The notes beneath the pieces are model-generated. The model was not told the DNA's origin, did not search any database, and saw nothing but the letters and a program-made list of their open reading frames with translations. Positions 1 through 10,041 of a DNA stretch of 64,000 bases are shown here, one piece after another; position 1 is the first letter of the stretch; every line of letters starts with the position of its first letter. The DNA lies in NCBI RefSeq assembly GCF_017599345.1, contig NZ_JAGFVL010000064.1, positions 1 to 64,000 on the forward strand. Reading direction: 5' to 3'. This DNA comes from Gracilibacillus suaedae. Lineage in GTDB: Bacteria > Bacillota > Bacilli > Bacillales > Amphibacillaceae. The position numbers and the translations under genes were made by a program.

Positions 1-117
1 TGCCCCCGGAAAGGGAGTGTTTTTCCGCAGCGACAAATGAGCACTCAACTTCAGAAGAATGGAAGAAAGCTCACTAAACAGAGTTTTCACTACTTCGCAG
101 TATATATCTACTGCGAA
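1..117. repeat. Remnant of intergenic repeat family
   Basis: The first bases (CCCGGAAAGGGAGTG) resemble the right end of the repeat unit at 51641-51757 and 62191-62310. The segment around 84-117 shares TTTTCACTACTTCGCAGT with 51834-51851. Positions 94-101 and 110-117 form a perfect 8-bp hairpin (TTCGCAGT/ACTGCGAA, loop 8), and a similar hairpin lies at 51843-51870 with different bases. The window start probably cuts a longer copy. No gene is visible in 1-209. Confidence 0.55.
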
Positions 118-138
118 TCAGATGACGTTTTTCTTTAT

Positions 139-167
139 TGAAGGAAGTAATTATTATTCTTTATTTT
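139..167 (+). promoter_or_regulatory. Weak candidate sigma-A promoter for rnhB
   Basis: TTGAAG at 139-144 and TATTTT at 162-167 are separated by 17 bp, upstream of rnhB. Each box matches the consensus at four positions, so this is only a candidate. Confidence 0.28.
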
Positions 168-209
168 TTTGAAAAAGTGCCGATAAATTAGGAAACGAGG
201 TTTTTAGCG

Positions 210-968
210 ATGGAGAAAAAATGGACGATTAATGAAATTAAAGATTATTTAACAGAAGAACCTACTGAAGAAATGTTACAAGTACTGTACCAAGATCAAC
301 GCAAAGGCGTGCAAACATTACTAAAGCAATATGAAAAAAGACAACAAGAAGCCCAAGCTCAACAGGAACTATTTAAGACGATGTGTCAAAACGAGAAAAA
401 GTTATGGAATAAAGATATTACATATATTGCAGGTGTGGACGAAGTCGGCAGAGGACCATTAGCAGGACCAGTTGTAGCAGCTGCTGTGATTTTACCAAGT
501 GATTTTAAATTACTAGGGATAAATGATTCTAAAAAATTATCAAAGAATAAACGAGAGTTATTTTATCAATATATTACCAAGCATGCGATTGACTATGCTG
601 TAGGAATTGTGGATGCAGATGAGATTGACCAGATCAATATTTTACAAGCATCTAAAAAAGCGATGTATCAAGCGTTAAATAAATTAAAACAAATAGATTA
701 TGTGCTGATAGATGCAGTGAACCTAGAGCAATTGGAAGTACCTAGTGACGCAATCATAAAAGGAGATCAAAAAAGTATTTCGATTGCTGCTGCCAGTATC
801 ATTGCCAAGGTAACACGTGATGACATGATGGGAAAGTTACATCAGAAGTATCCTGTATACGCTTTTGACCAAAACAGTGGATATGGAACGAAACAGCACT
901 TAGGTGCAATAAATAGTCATGGTTTAACACCATATCACCGAAGAAGTTTTCTGAAATCCTATTCGTAG
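210..968 (+). CDS. rnhB: Ribonuclease HII
   Basis: RNase HII cleaves the RNA strand of RNA-DNA hybrids and removes misincorporated ribonucleotides from DNA. The 252-residue protein has the AGVDEVGRGPLAG motif (metal-binding Asp77 and Glu78), Asp168 in YVLIDAVNL, the SIAAASIIAKVTRD segment with Asp204, and the DSKKLS motif near 106. About 70 residues precede the catalytic core, as in other Bacillus RnhB proteins, and are probably the substrate-binding extension. The start is preceded by AAACGAGG. It lies 15 bp before the FliK-like gene and may share its transcript. Assignment is firm. Confidence 0.95.
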   Translation: MEKKWTINEIKDYLTEEPTEEMLQVLYQDQRKGVQTLLKQYEKRQQEAQAQQELFKTMCQNEKKLWNKDITYIAGVDEVGRGPLAGPVVAAAVILPSDFKLLGINDSKKLSKNKRELFYQYITKHAIDYAVGIVDADEIDQINILQASKKAMYQALNKLKQIDYVLIDAVNLEQLEVPSDAIIKGDQKSISIAAASIIAKVTRDDMMGKLHQKYPVYAFDQNSGYGTKQHLGAINSHGLTPYHRRSFLKSYS

Positions 969-983
969 AGAGGAGGTAGCCAT

Positions 984-3053
984 ATGAGAAGTATTGCTTC
1001 ATTTTCAAACGTATTGCGTTCTGAAAATACACGACTGAAAATGACACAAAATGCGTTAAAACCTGGGCAAATGCTAACCGGAAAAGTACTCGAATTGTAT
1101 CCTAATCAAAGAGCAGCGATCCAGTTAGGTAGCTCACAAGTGGTGGCCCAGTTGGAAACAGCATTAACCTCCAAGCAGGATTATCTCTTTCAAGTAACTT
1201 CTATTGGTGATGTGATAAGGCTAAAAAAAATAAGTGATTCACCTTTGCAAAGTAATAGGCCAGTAAGTGATCAAATAATGCAGCAACTCGGATTAAATAA
1301 TAATCAACAACTAAAAAATTTGATTCAACAACTCGTTAGTCAAAACATACCGTTTACCCATAAAGATGGCCAAGCATTAGCTAAACTTCTAGAGCAATTT
1401 GGTGGGAATAGTGCCAATCGAGAGTTACTTTTAATAATGACAAAGCAAAACTTTCCGTTAACAGAACAAGTATTTCGAAGTTTACAAGTATTTCAATCGT
1501 CACAATTAGGTACACAAATTAACCAACTTTATCAGCAATTAGCACCATTTAATCAAAGTAATTCCTTATTATCACAGTTGCAACAACAACTTTCATTGTT
1601 TGCTGCTCCATCACTGCCACAAGAGCAGTCGATGTTACAACAGTTTGTGCATACTAATCAGCCAGCACTTGAACAAGTATTGTCAAAGGCGACACCTGAT
1701 CAACTGTCGTCTTTACAACAGTTAACAAATGGCGAGCGTTTAACGAATAATCAAACACAGGATTTCACACAACAACTAAATCAAATATTAAAGCAACAAT
1801 TGCCATTTCAAAAGGGGGAGCGCCAAGCTTTTCAATTATTTTTACAACGTTTTGAACAAATGTTGCAGCAAGGATCGGTGACTAACACCTTTAAAAGTAT
1901 TGTGCAGCATCAAGGCTTTTTTCAAAAGGTAATGCAAGTAATCCCAAGCCAAGACCGGCAAATGCTTCAACAGTGGTTACAATCTTCATCACAGCCAAGT
2001 GTGAGTCAAGAGCGGCAAGTTCTCACCGTGTTACAACAACTACATGCACAACAATTGCCACAATCCGGGCAAAATATAGTCCGAGCTCTTTTGTTACATC
2101 TAGGTACTTCAAACCCACAGTCGCTACAAGTTAAAGATCAATTTTTGCATGTAATGAAGCACTTTGTACAAACTAGCGGAATCCAAGATGAAGCACAACT
2201 AGCGCAAGCTAATCGTTCCAATAGCACGCCACATAGTGCTAGTCAATTATTACAATCCATGATGACGGGAATGTCACCACAAAATCGGCAAGTAATGGAG
2301 CGGTGGGTTGCTCAAGCGCAACCTACCATGACACAAAATCAACAGGTAGCTGAAGTGTTACAGCGAATCAATTTACAACAAATACCTCAGTCTGAGCAAT
2401 CTCTAGTTCGACAGCTGCTGTTATCATTAGAAGCAAGTGATCAAGTTATAAACAAAGAACAATTCTTGCAATTGGTTCGTCAAGTAATTCAACAGGCGGA
2501 AGTAACGATCCAAACAAGAGAAATGGAACATTCTTTAAAGCAAAATCTATTATTAGCAAATCAACAGCATCCGGATACAGCCAATAATCAGATGCAACGC
2601 TTGATTCAAAGTTTAACAGGAATGCAATTAAATATGCTACAAGATGAACAAGCAATTACTCAGCAAAGCTTTCAAATTCCTGGTGAACGCTTTGGTTTAG
2701 CAAAGGATATTCGTATGCAATTTGAAGGAAAAAAGCGCAAGGATAGTGAAGAGATTGATCCGGAATTTTGCCGTGTATTGTTTCATCTTCATTTGCATAC
2801 ATTAGGCGAAACAATGATTACCATGTCCATTCAAAAAAGAATCGTGCATATTGCGGTCTACAATGACCAACAAGGAATAAAACCTTTAATGGATAGTTTC
2901 ACGCCATTATTAAAAGAGAAACTATCCAGTTTAAATTATCAATTATCTTCTGTAACACAAAAACCATTATCAGATAAAGAACAGCACGCAATAAATAGTA
3001 ACCGTACAGCGTATAAACCTATGCAAAGAGAAGGGATTGATTACCGGGTATGA
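984..3053 (+). CDS. FliK-like (YlqG-type) Gln-rich protein with C-terminal hook-length-control domain
   Basis: The 689-residue protein is very rich in Gln and Leu. Its C-terminal ~100 residues (LHLHTLGETMITMSIQ and onward) look like the FliK C-terminal domain that contacts FlhB. The middle holds a degenerate duplication: about residues 322-400 and 432-506 share the order RQxxxxW, VLQQL/VLQRI, QQLPQS/QQIPQS, VRxLLL, QFL. The N-terminus (residues ~25-80, KPGQMLTGKVLELYPNQRA) looks like a small beta domain. It overlaps the downstream FlhB-C-like gene by 4 bp, which implies translational coupling. The location matches B. subtilis ylqG. A role in export switching is inferred from domains; the true hook-length FliK is at 20281-21657. 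Confidence 0.7.
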   Translation: MRSIASFSNVLRSENTRLKMTQNALKPGQMLTGKVLELYPNQRAAIQLGSSQVVAQLETALTSKQDYLFQVTSIGDVIRLKKISDSPLQSNRPVSDQIMQQLGLNNNQQLKNLIQQLVSQNIPFTHKDGQALAKLLEQFGGNSANRELLLIMTKQNFPLTEQVFRSLQVFQSSQLGTQINQLYQQLAPFNQSNSLLSQLQQQLSLFAAPSLPQEQSMLQQFVHTNQPALEQVLSKATPDQLSSLQQLTNGERLTNNQTQDFTQQLNQILKQQLPFQKGERQAFQLFLQRFEQMLQQGSVTNTFKSIVQHQGFFQKVMQVIPSQDRQMLQQWLQSSSQPSVSQERQVLTVLQQLHAQQLPQSGQNIVRALLLHLGTSNPQSLQVKDQFLHVMKHFVQTSGIQDEAQLAQANRSNSTPHSASQLLQSMMTGMSPQNRQVMERWVAQAQPTMTQNQQVAEVLQRINLQQIPQSEQSLVRQLLLSLEASDQVINKEQFLQLVRQVIQQAEVTIQTREMEHSLKQNLLLANQQHPDTANNQMQRLIQSLTGMQLNMLQDEQAITQQSFQIPGERFGLAKDIRMQFEGKKRKDSEEIDPEFCRVLFHLHLHTLGETMITMSIQKRIVHIAVYNDQQGIKPLMDSFTPLLKEKLSSLNYQLSSVTQKPLSDKEQHAINSNRTAYKPMQREGIDYRV

Positions 3054-3331
3054 CGAAGCAGGAAAGATACCGTAAACGAGCAGCAGCCTTACAGTTTGAT
3101 GCGGAAATGGATGTAGCACCAAAAGTAACCGCTACAGGTAAAGGTTATGTGGCAGAGGAAATTTTGGATAGAGCAAAAAAGAACAATATTCCGATTCAAT
3201 CAGACCCGTCTCTTGTAGAATTATTATCCGAATTAAATATCAATGAACAGATACCAGAGGAATTATACCAAGTAGTGGCAGAAGTGTTTGCATATATATA
3301 TCAAGTAGACCAAAAAGCAGCTAAAAAATAA
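3050..3331 (+). CDS. Stand-alone FlhB C-terminal-domain protein (YlqH/FlhX type)
   Basis: The 93-residue protein aligns with the part of FlhB that follows its NPTH autocleavage site. ALQFDAEMDVAPKVTATGKG matches FlhB AIKYDERKADAPYVVAKG, and ELYQVVAEVFAYIYQ matches EFFQAVAEILAYVYR. It has no membrane segments and no NPTH of its own, so it resembles the cleaved cytoplasmic half of the export-gate protein. Such proteins (FlhX/YlqH) can partly replace FlhB-C in other bacteria. The ATGA overlap with the FliK-like gene suggests the two are made and act together. Confidence 0.8.
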   Translation: MTKQERYRKRAAALQFDAEMDVAPKVTATGKGYVAEEILDRAKKNNIPIQSDPSLVELLSELNINEQIPEELYQVVAEVFAYIYQVDQKAAKK

Positions 3332-3380
3332 TCATCTCTATCATTTGTAAGAAAAAAGCTAGAATATGCATAGTCTTTTC

Positions 3381-3410
3381 TAGACAATTGAAGGCACTTT
3401 TTTATACAAT
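3381..3410 (+). promoter_or_regulatory. Sigma-A promoter candidate for sucCD
   Basis: TAGACA at 3381-3386 and TACAAT at 3405-3410 each match the consensus at five of six positions. The spacer is 18 bp and the boxes lie 35 bp upstream of the sucC ATG. Confidence 0.55.
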
Positions 3411-3445
3411 GAGAATGCAGTGATTAATTGATGGGAGGATGAAAG

Positions 3446-4612
3446 ATGAATATTCACGAGTATCAAGGCAAAGAGATTTTGCGCAGTTACGGTGTTGCCG
3501 TACCTAACGGAAAAGTAGCCTATACAGTAGATGAAGCTGTGGAAGCTGCGGAACATTTAGGTTCAACGGTATCGGTTGTAAAAGCACAAATTCACGCTGG
3601 GGGAAGAGGTAAAGCAGGCGGTGTGAAAGTAGCTAAAAATATCGATGAAGTCCGTACATATGCTGATGAAATTTTAGGAAAAACGCTGGTAACACATCAA
3701 ACAGGACCAGAAGGCAAAGAAGTAAAGCGTTTACTGATTGAGGAAGGCTGCGACATTCAAAAAGAATACTATGTCGGCCTTGTTTTGGATCGTGCTACTT
3801 CACGAGTGACCATGATGGCATCTGAAGAAGGCGGTACAGAAATCGAAGAAGTAGCAGAGAAAACACCTGAAAAAATCTTTAAAGAAGTGATTGATCCAGT
3901 TACTGGTCTATTACCATATCAAGCGAGACGTCTTGCATTCAATATTAATATTCCAGCTGAATACTTGTCGAAAGCGGTTAAATTTATGATGGGATTATAT
4001 CAAGTATTTGTCGAAAAAGATTGCTCTATTGCGGAAATTAACCCACTTGTTACGACTGGTGACGGTGACGTTTTAGCATTAGATGCGAAGCTCAACTTTG
4101 ATGATAATGCCCTATTCCGTCAAAAAGATATTGTCGAGTATCGAGATTTAGATGAAGAGGACGAAAAAGAAATTGAAGCATCTAAGTATGACCTAAGTTA
4201 TATTGCACTCGATGGTAATATTGGATGTATGGTAAATGGTGCTGGTCTTGCAATGGCAACCATGGATATTATCAAGCATTATAATGGAGATCCGGCTAAC
4301 TTCCTAGATGTTGGAGGCGGAGCAACTGCAGAGAAAGTAACAGAAGCGTTCAAGATCATTCTGTCGGACGACAATGTAAAAGGTATTTTTGTAAACATTT
4401 TCGGCGGAATTATGAAATGTGACGTTATTGCAGAAGGTGTCGTCCAAGCAACGAAGGAAGTTGGTTTAACTATTCCTTTAGTAGTACGTCTTGAGGGTAC
4501 CAATGTTGATGCTGGTAAGAAGATATTAGCTGATTCCGGCTTGAATATTACACCAGCTGAGTCAATGGCAGACGGTGCAGAAAAAATTGTGGGACTTGTT
4601 AATGAAGCATAA
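3446..4612 (+). CDS. sucC: Succinate-CoA ligase (ADP-forming) beta subunit
   Basis: This is the TCA-cycle enzyme subunit that interconverts succinyl-CoA and succinate with nucleotide phosphorylation. At 388 residues it has the family length. The N-terminal ATP-grasp domain begins [17 protein letters not shown] and contains the [12 protein letters not shown] nucleotide-binding loop near residues 50-62. The C-terminal part carries [17 protein letters not shown]. The start follows a GGGAGGA ribosome site. It forms an operon with sucD, 35 bp downstream. Confidence 0.97.
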   Translation: MNIHEYQGKEILRSYGVAVPNGKVAYTVDEAVEAAEHLGSTVSVVKAQIHAGGRGKAGGVKVAKNIDEVRTYADEILGKTLVTHQTGPEGKEVKRLLIEEGCDIQKEYYVGLVLDRATSRVTMMASEEGGTEIEEVAEKTPEKIFKEVIDPVTGLLPYQARRLAFNINIPAEYLSKAVKFMMGLYQVFVEKDCSIAEINPLVTTGDGDVLALDAKLNFDDNALFRQKDIVEYRDLDEEDEKEIEASKYDLSYIALDGNIGCMVNGAGLAMATMDIIKHYNGDPANFLDVGGGATAEKVTEAFKIILSDDNVKGIFVNIFGGIMKCDVIAEGVVQATKEVGLTIPLVVRLEGTNVDAGKKILADSGLNITPAESMADGAEKIVGLVNEA

Positions 4613-4647
4613 AATTATCTCTAAGGGAAAAAGGAGGAGCCATTTAC

Positions 4648-5550
4648 ATGAGTGTTTTTATCAATAAAGATACCAAAGTGCTTGTTCAGGGTATAACCGG
4701 TTCAACAGCACTTTTCCATACCAAACAAATGTTAGAATATGGGACAAAGATTGTCGGTGGGGTAACACCAAAAAAAGGCGGTACAGAAGTTGAAGGTGTA
4801 CCTGTATTTAATACAGTTGCAGACGCTGTAAATGAAACAGGTGCTAATGCGTCTGTTATTTATGTACCAGCTCCATTTGCTGCAGATGCTATTATGGAAG
4901 CAGTGGATGCTGAACTTGACTTGGTTATTTGTATTACGGAGCATATTCCTGTTATGGATATGGTCAAAGTAAAACGATACATGGAAGGTAAGAAAACTAG
5001 ATTAGTAGGACCAAACTGTCCAGGTGTTATTACACCAGAAGAATGTAAAATTGGTATTATGCCAGGATATATTCATAAGAAAGGTCATATCGGAGTTGTG
5101 TCTCGTTCTGGTACTTTAACATATGAAGCAGTACATCAACTATCAGAAAATGGCTTTGGTCAATCCACTGCTGTAGGTATTGGTGGTGACCCTGTTAACG
5201 GTACTGACTTTATTGATGCGCTTAAAGCATTTAACGAAGACCCTGAAACAGAAGCAGTAATGATGATCGGTGAAATTGGTGGTACAGCAGAAGAAGAAGC
5301 GGCGGAATGGGTAAAAGCCAACATGACAAAGCCTGTAGTTGGCTTTATTGGTGGTGCGACTGCACCTCCTGGAAAACGTATGGGTCATGCAGGAGCAATT
5401 ATTTCAGGTGGTAAAGGTACAGCTGACGAAAAAATTAAAACTATGAACGCTTGTGGCATACAAGTAGCTGAAACACCTTCTGTCATGGGTGAGACGTTAA
5501 TAAATGTATTAAAAGATAAAGGTCTATATGATAAATGTAAGACACACTAA
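4648..5550 (+). CDS. sucD: Succinate-CoA ligase alpha subunit
   Basis: This subunit binds CoA and carries the phosphohistidine. The 300-residue protein has the N-terminal CoA-binding fold ([19 protein letters not shown]), the VGPNCPGVI segment, and the active-site His247 in [22 protein letters not shown] precedes the start. A strong terminator follows directly, closing the sucCD operon. Confidence 0.97.
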   Translation: MSVFINKDTKVLVQGITGSTALFHTKQMLEYGTKIVGGVTPKKGGTEVEGVPVFNTVADAVNETGANASVIYVPAPFAADAIMEAVDAELDLVICITEHIPVMDMVKVKRYMEGKKTRLVGPNCPGVITPEECKIGIMPGYIHKKGHIGVVSRSGTLTYEAVHQLSENGFGQSTAVGIGGDPVNGTDFIDALKAFNEDPETEAVMMIGEIGGTAEEEAAEWVKANMTKPVVGFIGGATAPPGKRMGHAGAIISGGKGTADEKIKTMNACGIQVAETPSVMGETLINVLKDKGLYDKCKTH

Positions 5551-5556
5551 TTTACT

Positions 5557-5590
5557 GAAATAAGCTGAGAATCTTCTCAGCTTATTTCTT
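5557..5590. terminator. Terminator after sucD
   Basis: A perfect 15-bp stem (5557-5571 with 5574-5588) has a 2-base loop. The T-rich arm and the flanking bases fit intrinsic termination; the symmetry could work on either strand, but no convergent gene is present. Confidence 0.8.
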
Positions 5591-5614
5591 ATATTGAAAG
5601 AGGTGTATTTATGA

Positions 5615-6499
5615 ATGAAAAAGAAAGAATGGCGATTAGTTCATTTACATTATATTATAGGTACGAATCGTAAGCTGATATGGAATGTAATGAAAAAGGA
5701 TCCAGATATGGAACAGATCTATCGATGGGACAAACAACAATGGAAAGAATTTTTTCATATTAATGACAAAAATGCCTCTTTCCTAGTAGAACAGTTACAG
5801 GATAACTCATCAAAACGAAAAATCGTTCGTTACGTAAAAGAATACCATGTAGTAACCCTATTTAGTGAAGAGTACCCTGTTAGTCTAAGAGACATTCCAG
5901 ATCCTCCATTAGTATTATACCTCAACGGAAATCAAAGGCTGCTTTCACATTCACCTAACCTCAGTGTTGTAGGAACAAGATATCCTTCAAAATTCGCAAA
6001 GCCCATCATGGCTAATATTCTGACCCCCTTATTCAAAAATGATTTTCTGATTACGAGTGGCATGGCTATCGGTATCGACGGATTTGCCCATCAGCTAGCC
6101 TTACAACATAGGAGTCCAACAATTGCTGTACTCGGTAGTGGTTTCGAACATATCTATCCAAAGCAGCATTTATCTTTATATAGTCAATTAGCAGCAAAAG
6201 ATTTAATTATATCGGAATATCCCCCAGATCAACCTCCAAGAAAATATCATTTTCCTGAGAGAAATAGAATTATTAGTGGATTAAGTTTTGGAACATTAGT
6301 CATTGAAGCAAAAGAAAAAAGTGGTACACTTATTACCGTTGATCAAGCCTTAGAACAAGGGAAAGAAGTGTTTGCAGTTCCTGGATCAGTGCTGGCAGAA
6401 ACAAGTACAGGGTGTAATCAACTGATTAAAGATGGAGCAAAATTAGTTCAAACAAGTCGTGATATCTTAGAAGAATACCAGCTAAAGCAGGGGATTTAA
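5615..6499 (+). CDS. dprA: DNA-processing protein DprA
   Basis: DprA loads RecA on incoming single-stranded DNA during natural transformation. The 294-residue protein has the Rossmann-like DprA/Smf domain: VVGTRYPSKFA, SGMAIGIDGFAHQLAL, PERNRIISGL and the run LITVDQALEQGKEVFAVPGS. The N-terminal ~95 residues are the usual variable domain. AAAGAGG lies 11 bases before this ATG; another ATG 4 bases upstream is out of frame. It sits between sucD and topA as in B. subtilis. Presence of dprA alone does not show that the cell is competent. Confidence 0.93.
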   Translation: MKKKEWRLVHLHYIIGTNRKLIWNVMKKDPDMEQIYRWDKQQWKEFFHINDKNASFLVEQLQDNSSKRKIVRYVKEYHVVTLFSEEYPVSLRDIPDPPLVLYLNGNQRLLSHSPNLSVVGTRYPSKFAKPIMANILTPLFKNDFLITSGMAIGIDGFAHQLALQHRSPTIAVLGSGFEHIYPKQHLSLYSQLAAKDLIISEYPPDQPPRKYHFPERNRIISGLSFGTLVIEAKEKSGTLITVDQALEQGKEVFAVPGSVLAETSTGCNQLIKDGAKLVQTSRDILEEYQLKQGI

Positions 6500-6543
6500 G
6501 AAGAAGGATAAATGAATTTTATGCAATTTTGTTATTGCTTTGT

Positions 6544-6573
6544 TTGACAAACACTAACAAAGTATTTAATAAT
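6544..6573 (+). promoter_or_regulatory. Sigma-A promoter candidate for topA
   Basis: A perfect TTGACA (6544-6549) is followed after 18 bp by AATAAT (6568-6573, five of six matches). Transcription from here would include the repeat at 6613-6750 as the topA 5' leader, about 220 nt long. Confidence 0.5.
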
Positions 6574-6612
6574 AGGGAAGATTTATCATATCTAATAGCA
6601 AACATTTATTAC

Positions 6613-6750
6613 GGTGCTAACCGTCCGTAAAATCCCTACTTCAAGATTCAACTAAATCAAGAAGTGGGGTTAAGGACGCTAACATCCTGATAAGTTTCGC
6701 TTGCCATCAATGATGGTCACAAATAACCCTAGTGATGGAAGTCTTATCTT
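6613..6750 (+). repeat. Structured repeat, copy 1 (possible IS200/IS605-type end or guide-RNA-like remnant)
   Basis: It starts GGTGCTAACCGTCCGTAAAA and ends near GATGGAAGTCTTATC. Visible pairings are a 9-bp stem at 6634-6642/6661-6669, an outer pair CGTCC 6622-6626/GGACG 6674-6678, a hairpin CCATC 6704-6708/GATGG 6712-6716, and GATAAG 6689-6694/CTTATC 6743-6748. A second copy with the same orientation and ends lies at 56577-56702. No protein is encoded. The link to transposon ends is inference from overall look. The rest of the 6500-6802 gap holds only the promoter and the topA ribosome site. Confidence 0.55.
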
Positions 6751-6802
6751 ATAATATGAATGAATACGAATTGATTTTGCCTCTTGGGAGGGTGTAAGTA
6801 AT

Positions 6803-8881
6803 ATGGCACAATATCTAGTAATTGTTGAATCACCGGCAAAGGCCAAAACTATTGAAAGATATTTAGGAAAAAAATATAAGGTGAAAGCATCGATGGGGCA
6901 CGTAAGGGATCTTCCAAAAAGTCAAACAGGTGTGGATGTTGAAAATGGCTACGAGCCCAAATATATAACCATCCGTGGAAAAGGTCCTGTATTAAAAGAA
7001 TTGAAAACCGCCGCTAAAAAAGCAGATAAAATCTTTCTCGCAGCTGACCCTGACCGTGAAGGGGAAGCAATAGCATGGCACTTGGCACATAGTCTAAATA
7101 TTGATTTAGATTCTGAGTGTCGGGTAGTGTTTAATGAGATTACCAAAGATGCCGTAAAGGACTCTTTTAAACACCCAAGAACGATCAATATGGATTTAGT
7201 AGACGCACAACAAGCGCGAAGAATTTTGGATCGCTTAGTTGGTTATAATATCAGTCCACTACTATGGCAAAAAGTAAAGAAAGGTCTTAGTGCCGGACGT
7301 GTCCAATCTGTTGCGGTTAAAATGATTATTGATCGCGAAAATGAAATCAAAAATTTTAAACCAGAAGAATATTGGAGTATCGAGTCGATCTTTAAAAAGG
7401 GGAAACAATCTTTTGATGGTGCTTTTTATGGGATAGATGGCAAGAAAAAAGCACTTCATTCCAAAGATGATGTAGATAGCATTTTATCTACTTTAGAAGG
7501 AAAAGATTTCTTAGTAGAAAAAGTATCGAAGCGGGAAAGAAAACGCAATCCATCTCCAGCTTTCACAACGTCTTCATTACAACAAGAAGCAGCAAGAAAA
7601 CTTAATTTCCGAGCGAGAAAAACGATGATGGTAGCACAACAATTATATGAAGGTATTGATTTAGGTAAACGCGAAGGCGGTATTACAGGTCTCATAACAT
7701 ATATGCGTACGGATTCAACAAGGGTATCAGATACAGCTAAATCGCAAGCAAGACAGTTTATCGAAAACAAATACGGAAAAGAATTTAACGGTTTCACAAA
7801 AAAATCTAAAAATGCTGAAGGTGCACAAGATGCTCATGAAGCGATTAGACCAACAAATGCCCTGAGAGCTCCACAGTCACTAAAATCAGTTTTGTCCAGG
7901 GATCAATTCAGGTTATATAAGTTGATTTGGGAACGATTTATTGCCAGCCAAATGGCACCGGCTGTTATGGATACCATGACTGTCCATTTAACAAATCAAG
8001 GTGTAGAGTTTAGAGCAACTGGTTCTAAGATTAAGTTTAAAGGTTTTATGGAAGTATATATCGAGGGTTCTGATGATCAGCAAAAACAAAAAGATAAATG
8101 GCTACCTGATTTAACAGAGGGTGAAACTGTAAAAGCTGAAAAAATCACACCGAATCAACACTTTACCCAGCCTCCTCCAAGGTATACAGAAGCAAGGTTA
8201 GTAAAAACAATGGAGGAAAAAGGGATCGGTAGACCATCGACATATGCTCCTACCTTAGATACGATTCAAAGACGAGGTTATGTTGCTCTTGACAATCGAC
8301 GGTTTGTCCCGACGGAGCTAGGGGAAATTGTGATCAAATTAACAGAGGAATTTTTCCCTGAGATTATTGATGTCACATTCACGGCAAAAATGGAAGGTGA
8401 TTTAGACGCTATTGAAGAAGGAAAAACAGAATGGGTTAAAATTATTGATCAATTTTACTCAGGGTTTGAGCAACAATTACAAAAAGCAGAAAAGGAAATG
8501 GAGAAAGTTGAAATTCGTGATGAACCCGCTGGCATTGATTGTGAAAAATGTGGTCATGAAATGGTTTATAAAATGGGCCGCTATGGTAAATTTTTAGCTT
8601 GTTCGAATTTTCCTGACTGTCGAAATACGAAACCAATCTTAAAAGAAATCGGAGTAAAATGTCCGAACTGTAAAGATGGAAATATTGTAGAAAGAAAAAC
8701 AAAGAAACGAAGAACATTTTATGGTTGTGACAATTACCCTGACTGTGAGTTCATTTCTTGGGATAAGCCAGTCGGGAGAAACTGTCCGAAGTGTAACAAT
8801 ATGCTAGTCGAGAAGAAGTCCAAGAAGAAAGTACAAGTTCAATGTGCATCATGTGACTATAAAGAAGAAGCACAAAGCTAA
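6803..8881 (+). CDS. topA: DNA topoisomerase I
   Basis: Type IA topoisomerase that relaxes negative supercoils. The 692-residue protein begins with the TOPRIM domain ([17 protein letters not shown], then [12 protein letters not shown] near residue 83). The catalytic Tyr300 lies in [12 protein letters not shown]. Three C-terminal four-cysteine zinc ribbons follow (about residues 575-690): CEKCGHE...CSNFPDC, CPNC...CDNYPDC, CPKCNN...CASC. GGGAGGGTG precedes the start. In B. subtilis trmFO follows; here a terminator follows and xerC is the next gene. Confidence 0.97.
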   Translation: MAQYLVIVESPAKAKTIERYLGKKYKVKASMGHVRDLPKSQTGVDVENGYEPKYITIRGKGPVLKELKTAAKKADKIFLAADPDREGEAIAWHLAHSLNIDLDSECRVVFNEITKDAVKDSFKHPRTINMDLVDAQQARRILDRLVGYNISPLLWQKVKKGLSAGRVQSVAVKMIIDRENEIKNFKPEEYWSIESIFKKGKQSFDGAFYGIDGKKKALHSKDDVDSILSTLEGKDFLVEKVSKRERKRNPSPAFTTSSLQQEAARKLNFRARKTMMVAQQLYEGIDLGKREGGITGLITYMRTDSTRVSDTAKSQARQFIENKYGKEFNGFTKKSKNAEGAQDAHEAIRPTNALRAPQSLKSVLSRDQFRLYKLIWERFIASQMAPAVMDTMTVHLTNQGVEFRATGSKIKFKGFMEVYIEGSDDQQKQKDKWLPDLTEGETVKAEKITPNQHFTQPPPRYTEARLVKTMEEKGIGRPSTYAPTLDTIQRRGYVALDNRRFVPTELGEIVIKLTEEFFPEIIDVTFTAKMEGDLDAIEEGKTEWVKIIDQFYSGFEQQLQKAEKEMEKVEIRDEPAGIDCEKCGHEMVYKMGRYGKFLACSNFPDCRNTKPILKEIGVKCPNCKDGNIVERKTKKRRTFYGCDNYPDCEFISWDKPVGRNCPKCNNMLVEKKSKKKVQVQCASCDYKEEAQS

Positions 8882-8894
8882 GCAAGCCATGCAA

Positions 8895-8934
8895 AAAGGT
8901 GATTCCGACAAACGAACCGGAATCACCTTTTTTT
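8895..8934. terminator. Terminator after topA
   Basis: A 13-bp stem (AAAGGTGATTCCG at 8895-8907 with its complement at 8918-8930) is followed by a run of T. The stretch 8935-9124 before xerC shows no gene. Confidence 0.88.
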
Positions 8935-9124
8935 AAAAGTTCTAAGAATGTTACTATAAAAATAATATAGTGTATTGATAACTAAAAGGCTTCATTTGTA
9001 TTGGTTTAAAGCATCTAATAAAAGGGAATCAATGTAATAATGGAGAAAGTAGTGACAATTTTGCAAATTTAATTGCAGACTTGAATCTATTGTGTTAATA
9101 TTTTAACGCATTTAGAGGTGACTT

Positions 9125-10030
9125 ATGAACTTTTTTAACAATTGGCTAGCTTATTTAGATTACTTACAAATCGAAAAAAATGCATCCAAACTCACCATTG
9201 AAGCGTATGAAAAAGATATAGCTGATTTTTTTAATTTTTTGACTTCTGAAAATATTTCGTCATTAGAGGATGTAGAGTATAGTATCATTCGTACATATTT
9301 AACTACTCTATATGATAATGCTTTATCTAAAAGGTCGATTAACCGCCGTATTTCTACGTTAAGGTCGTTCTATAAGTTTTTGCTGAGAGAACAAATTGTA
9401 TTAGAGAATCCCTTTGTTCATTTACATTTACCCAAAACTGCTCATACCATCCCTGAATTTGTCTACCAAGAGGAAATGAAAATACTAATGGAATCGATCG
9501 ATCAAAGTACTATGCTTGGCAAACGAAATATTGCTATATTAGAAGTTTTATACGGTACCGGGATTCGTGTTAGTGAATGTGTTCAACTAACATTAGACAG
9601 AATCGACTTTGATCTTCAAACCATCTTAGTAACAGGCAAAGGTAACAAGGAAAGATATGTTCCATTTGGGGATTATGCAAATCAGGCTTTACAATCTTAT
9701 ATCAAGGAAAGCCGGCCATCATTAATAACGGAAAAAAGCCAACCGCAAAATATTTTATTTCTTAATGCAAGAGGAAATCCATTGACAGCCAGAGGCATAA
9801 GGTTAATTATTAATAAATTGGTGGAAGAAGCAGCAATAACGTTACATATTCATCCGCATAAATTACGACATAGCTTTGCTACGCATTTGCTTGATAATGG
9901 AGCAGATTTAAGAGCAGTGCAAGAGCTATTAGGGCATTCTCATTTATCATCCACTCAAATTTACACACATGTTTCAAAAGATCGATTAAGTAATGTATAC
10001 AAAACAGCTCATCCGAGAGCGAAACGGTAG
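9125..10030 (+). CDS. xerC: Tyrosine recombinase XerC
   Basis: XerC works with XerD at dif to resolve chromosome dimers. The 301-residue protein has an N-terminal SAM-like domain (1-95) and a catalytic domain with Arg148 (GTGIRVSE), Lys172 (GKGNKER), His245 and Arg248 ([12 protein letters not shown]), His271 (LLGHSHL) and the nucleophile Tyr280 (STQIYTH). All are intact. AGAGGTG precedes the start. It is followed by hslV after 11 bp, the B. subtilis codV-clpQ-clpY-codY arrangement. It is the chromosomal Xer protein by context, not a mobile integrase. Confidence 0.94.
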   Translation: MNFFNNWLAYLDYLQIEKNASKLTIEAYEKDIADFFNFLTSENISSLEDVEYSIIRTYLTTLYDNALSKRSINRRISTLRSFYKFLLREQIVLENPFVHLHLPKTAHTIPEFVYQEEMKILMESIDQSTMLGKRNIAILEVLYGTGIRVSECVQLTLDRIDFDLQTILVTGKGNKERYVPFGDYANQALQSYIKESRPSLITEKSQPQNILFLNARGNPLTARGIRLIINKLVEEAAITLHIHPHKLRHSFATHLLDNGADLRAVQELLGHSHLSSTQIYTHVSKDRLSNVYKTAHPRAKR

Positions 10031-10041
10031 GAGGAATCAGA

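Noticed and set aside
171-186. GCCGATAA upstream of rnhB, a match to the -10 box of sigma-D promoters
   Set aside because: No TAAA-like -35 box lies 14-16 bp upstream (the bases there are TTTATT), so a single short match is not enough.
9125-10030. xerC as an integrase of a mobile element
   Set aside because: It lies in the conserved xerC-hslV-hslU-codY order with no cargo, attachment repeats or tRNA nearby.
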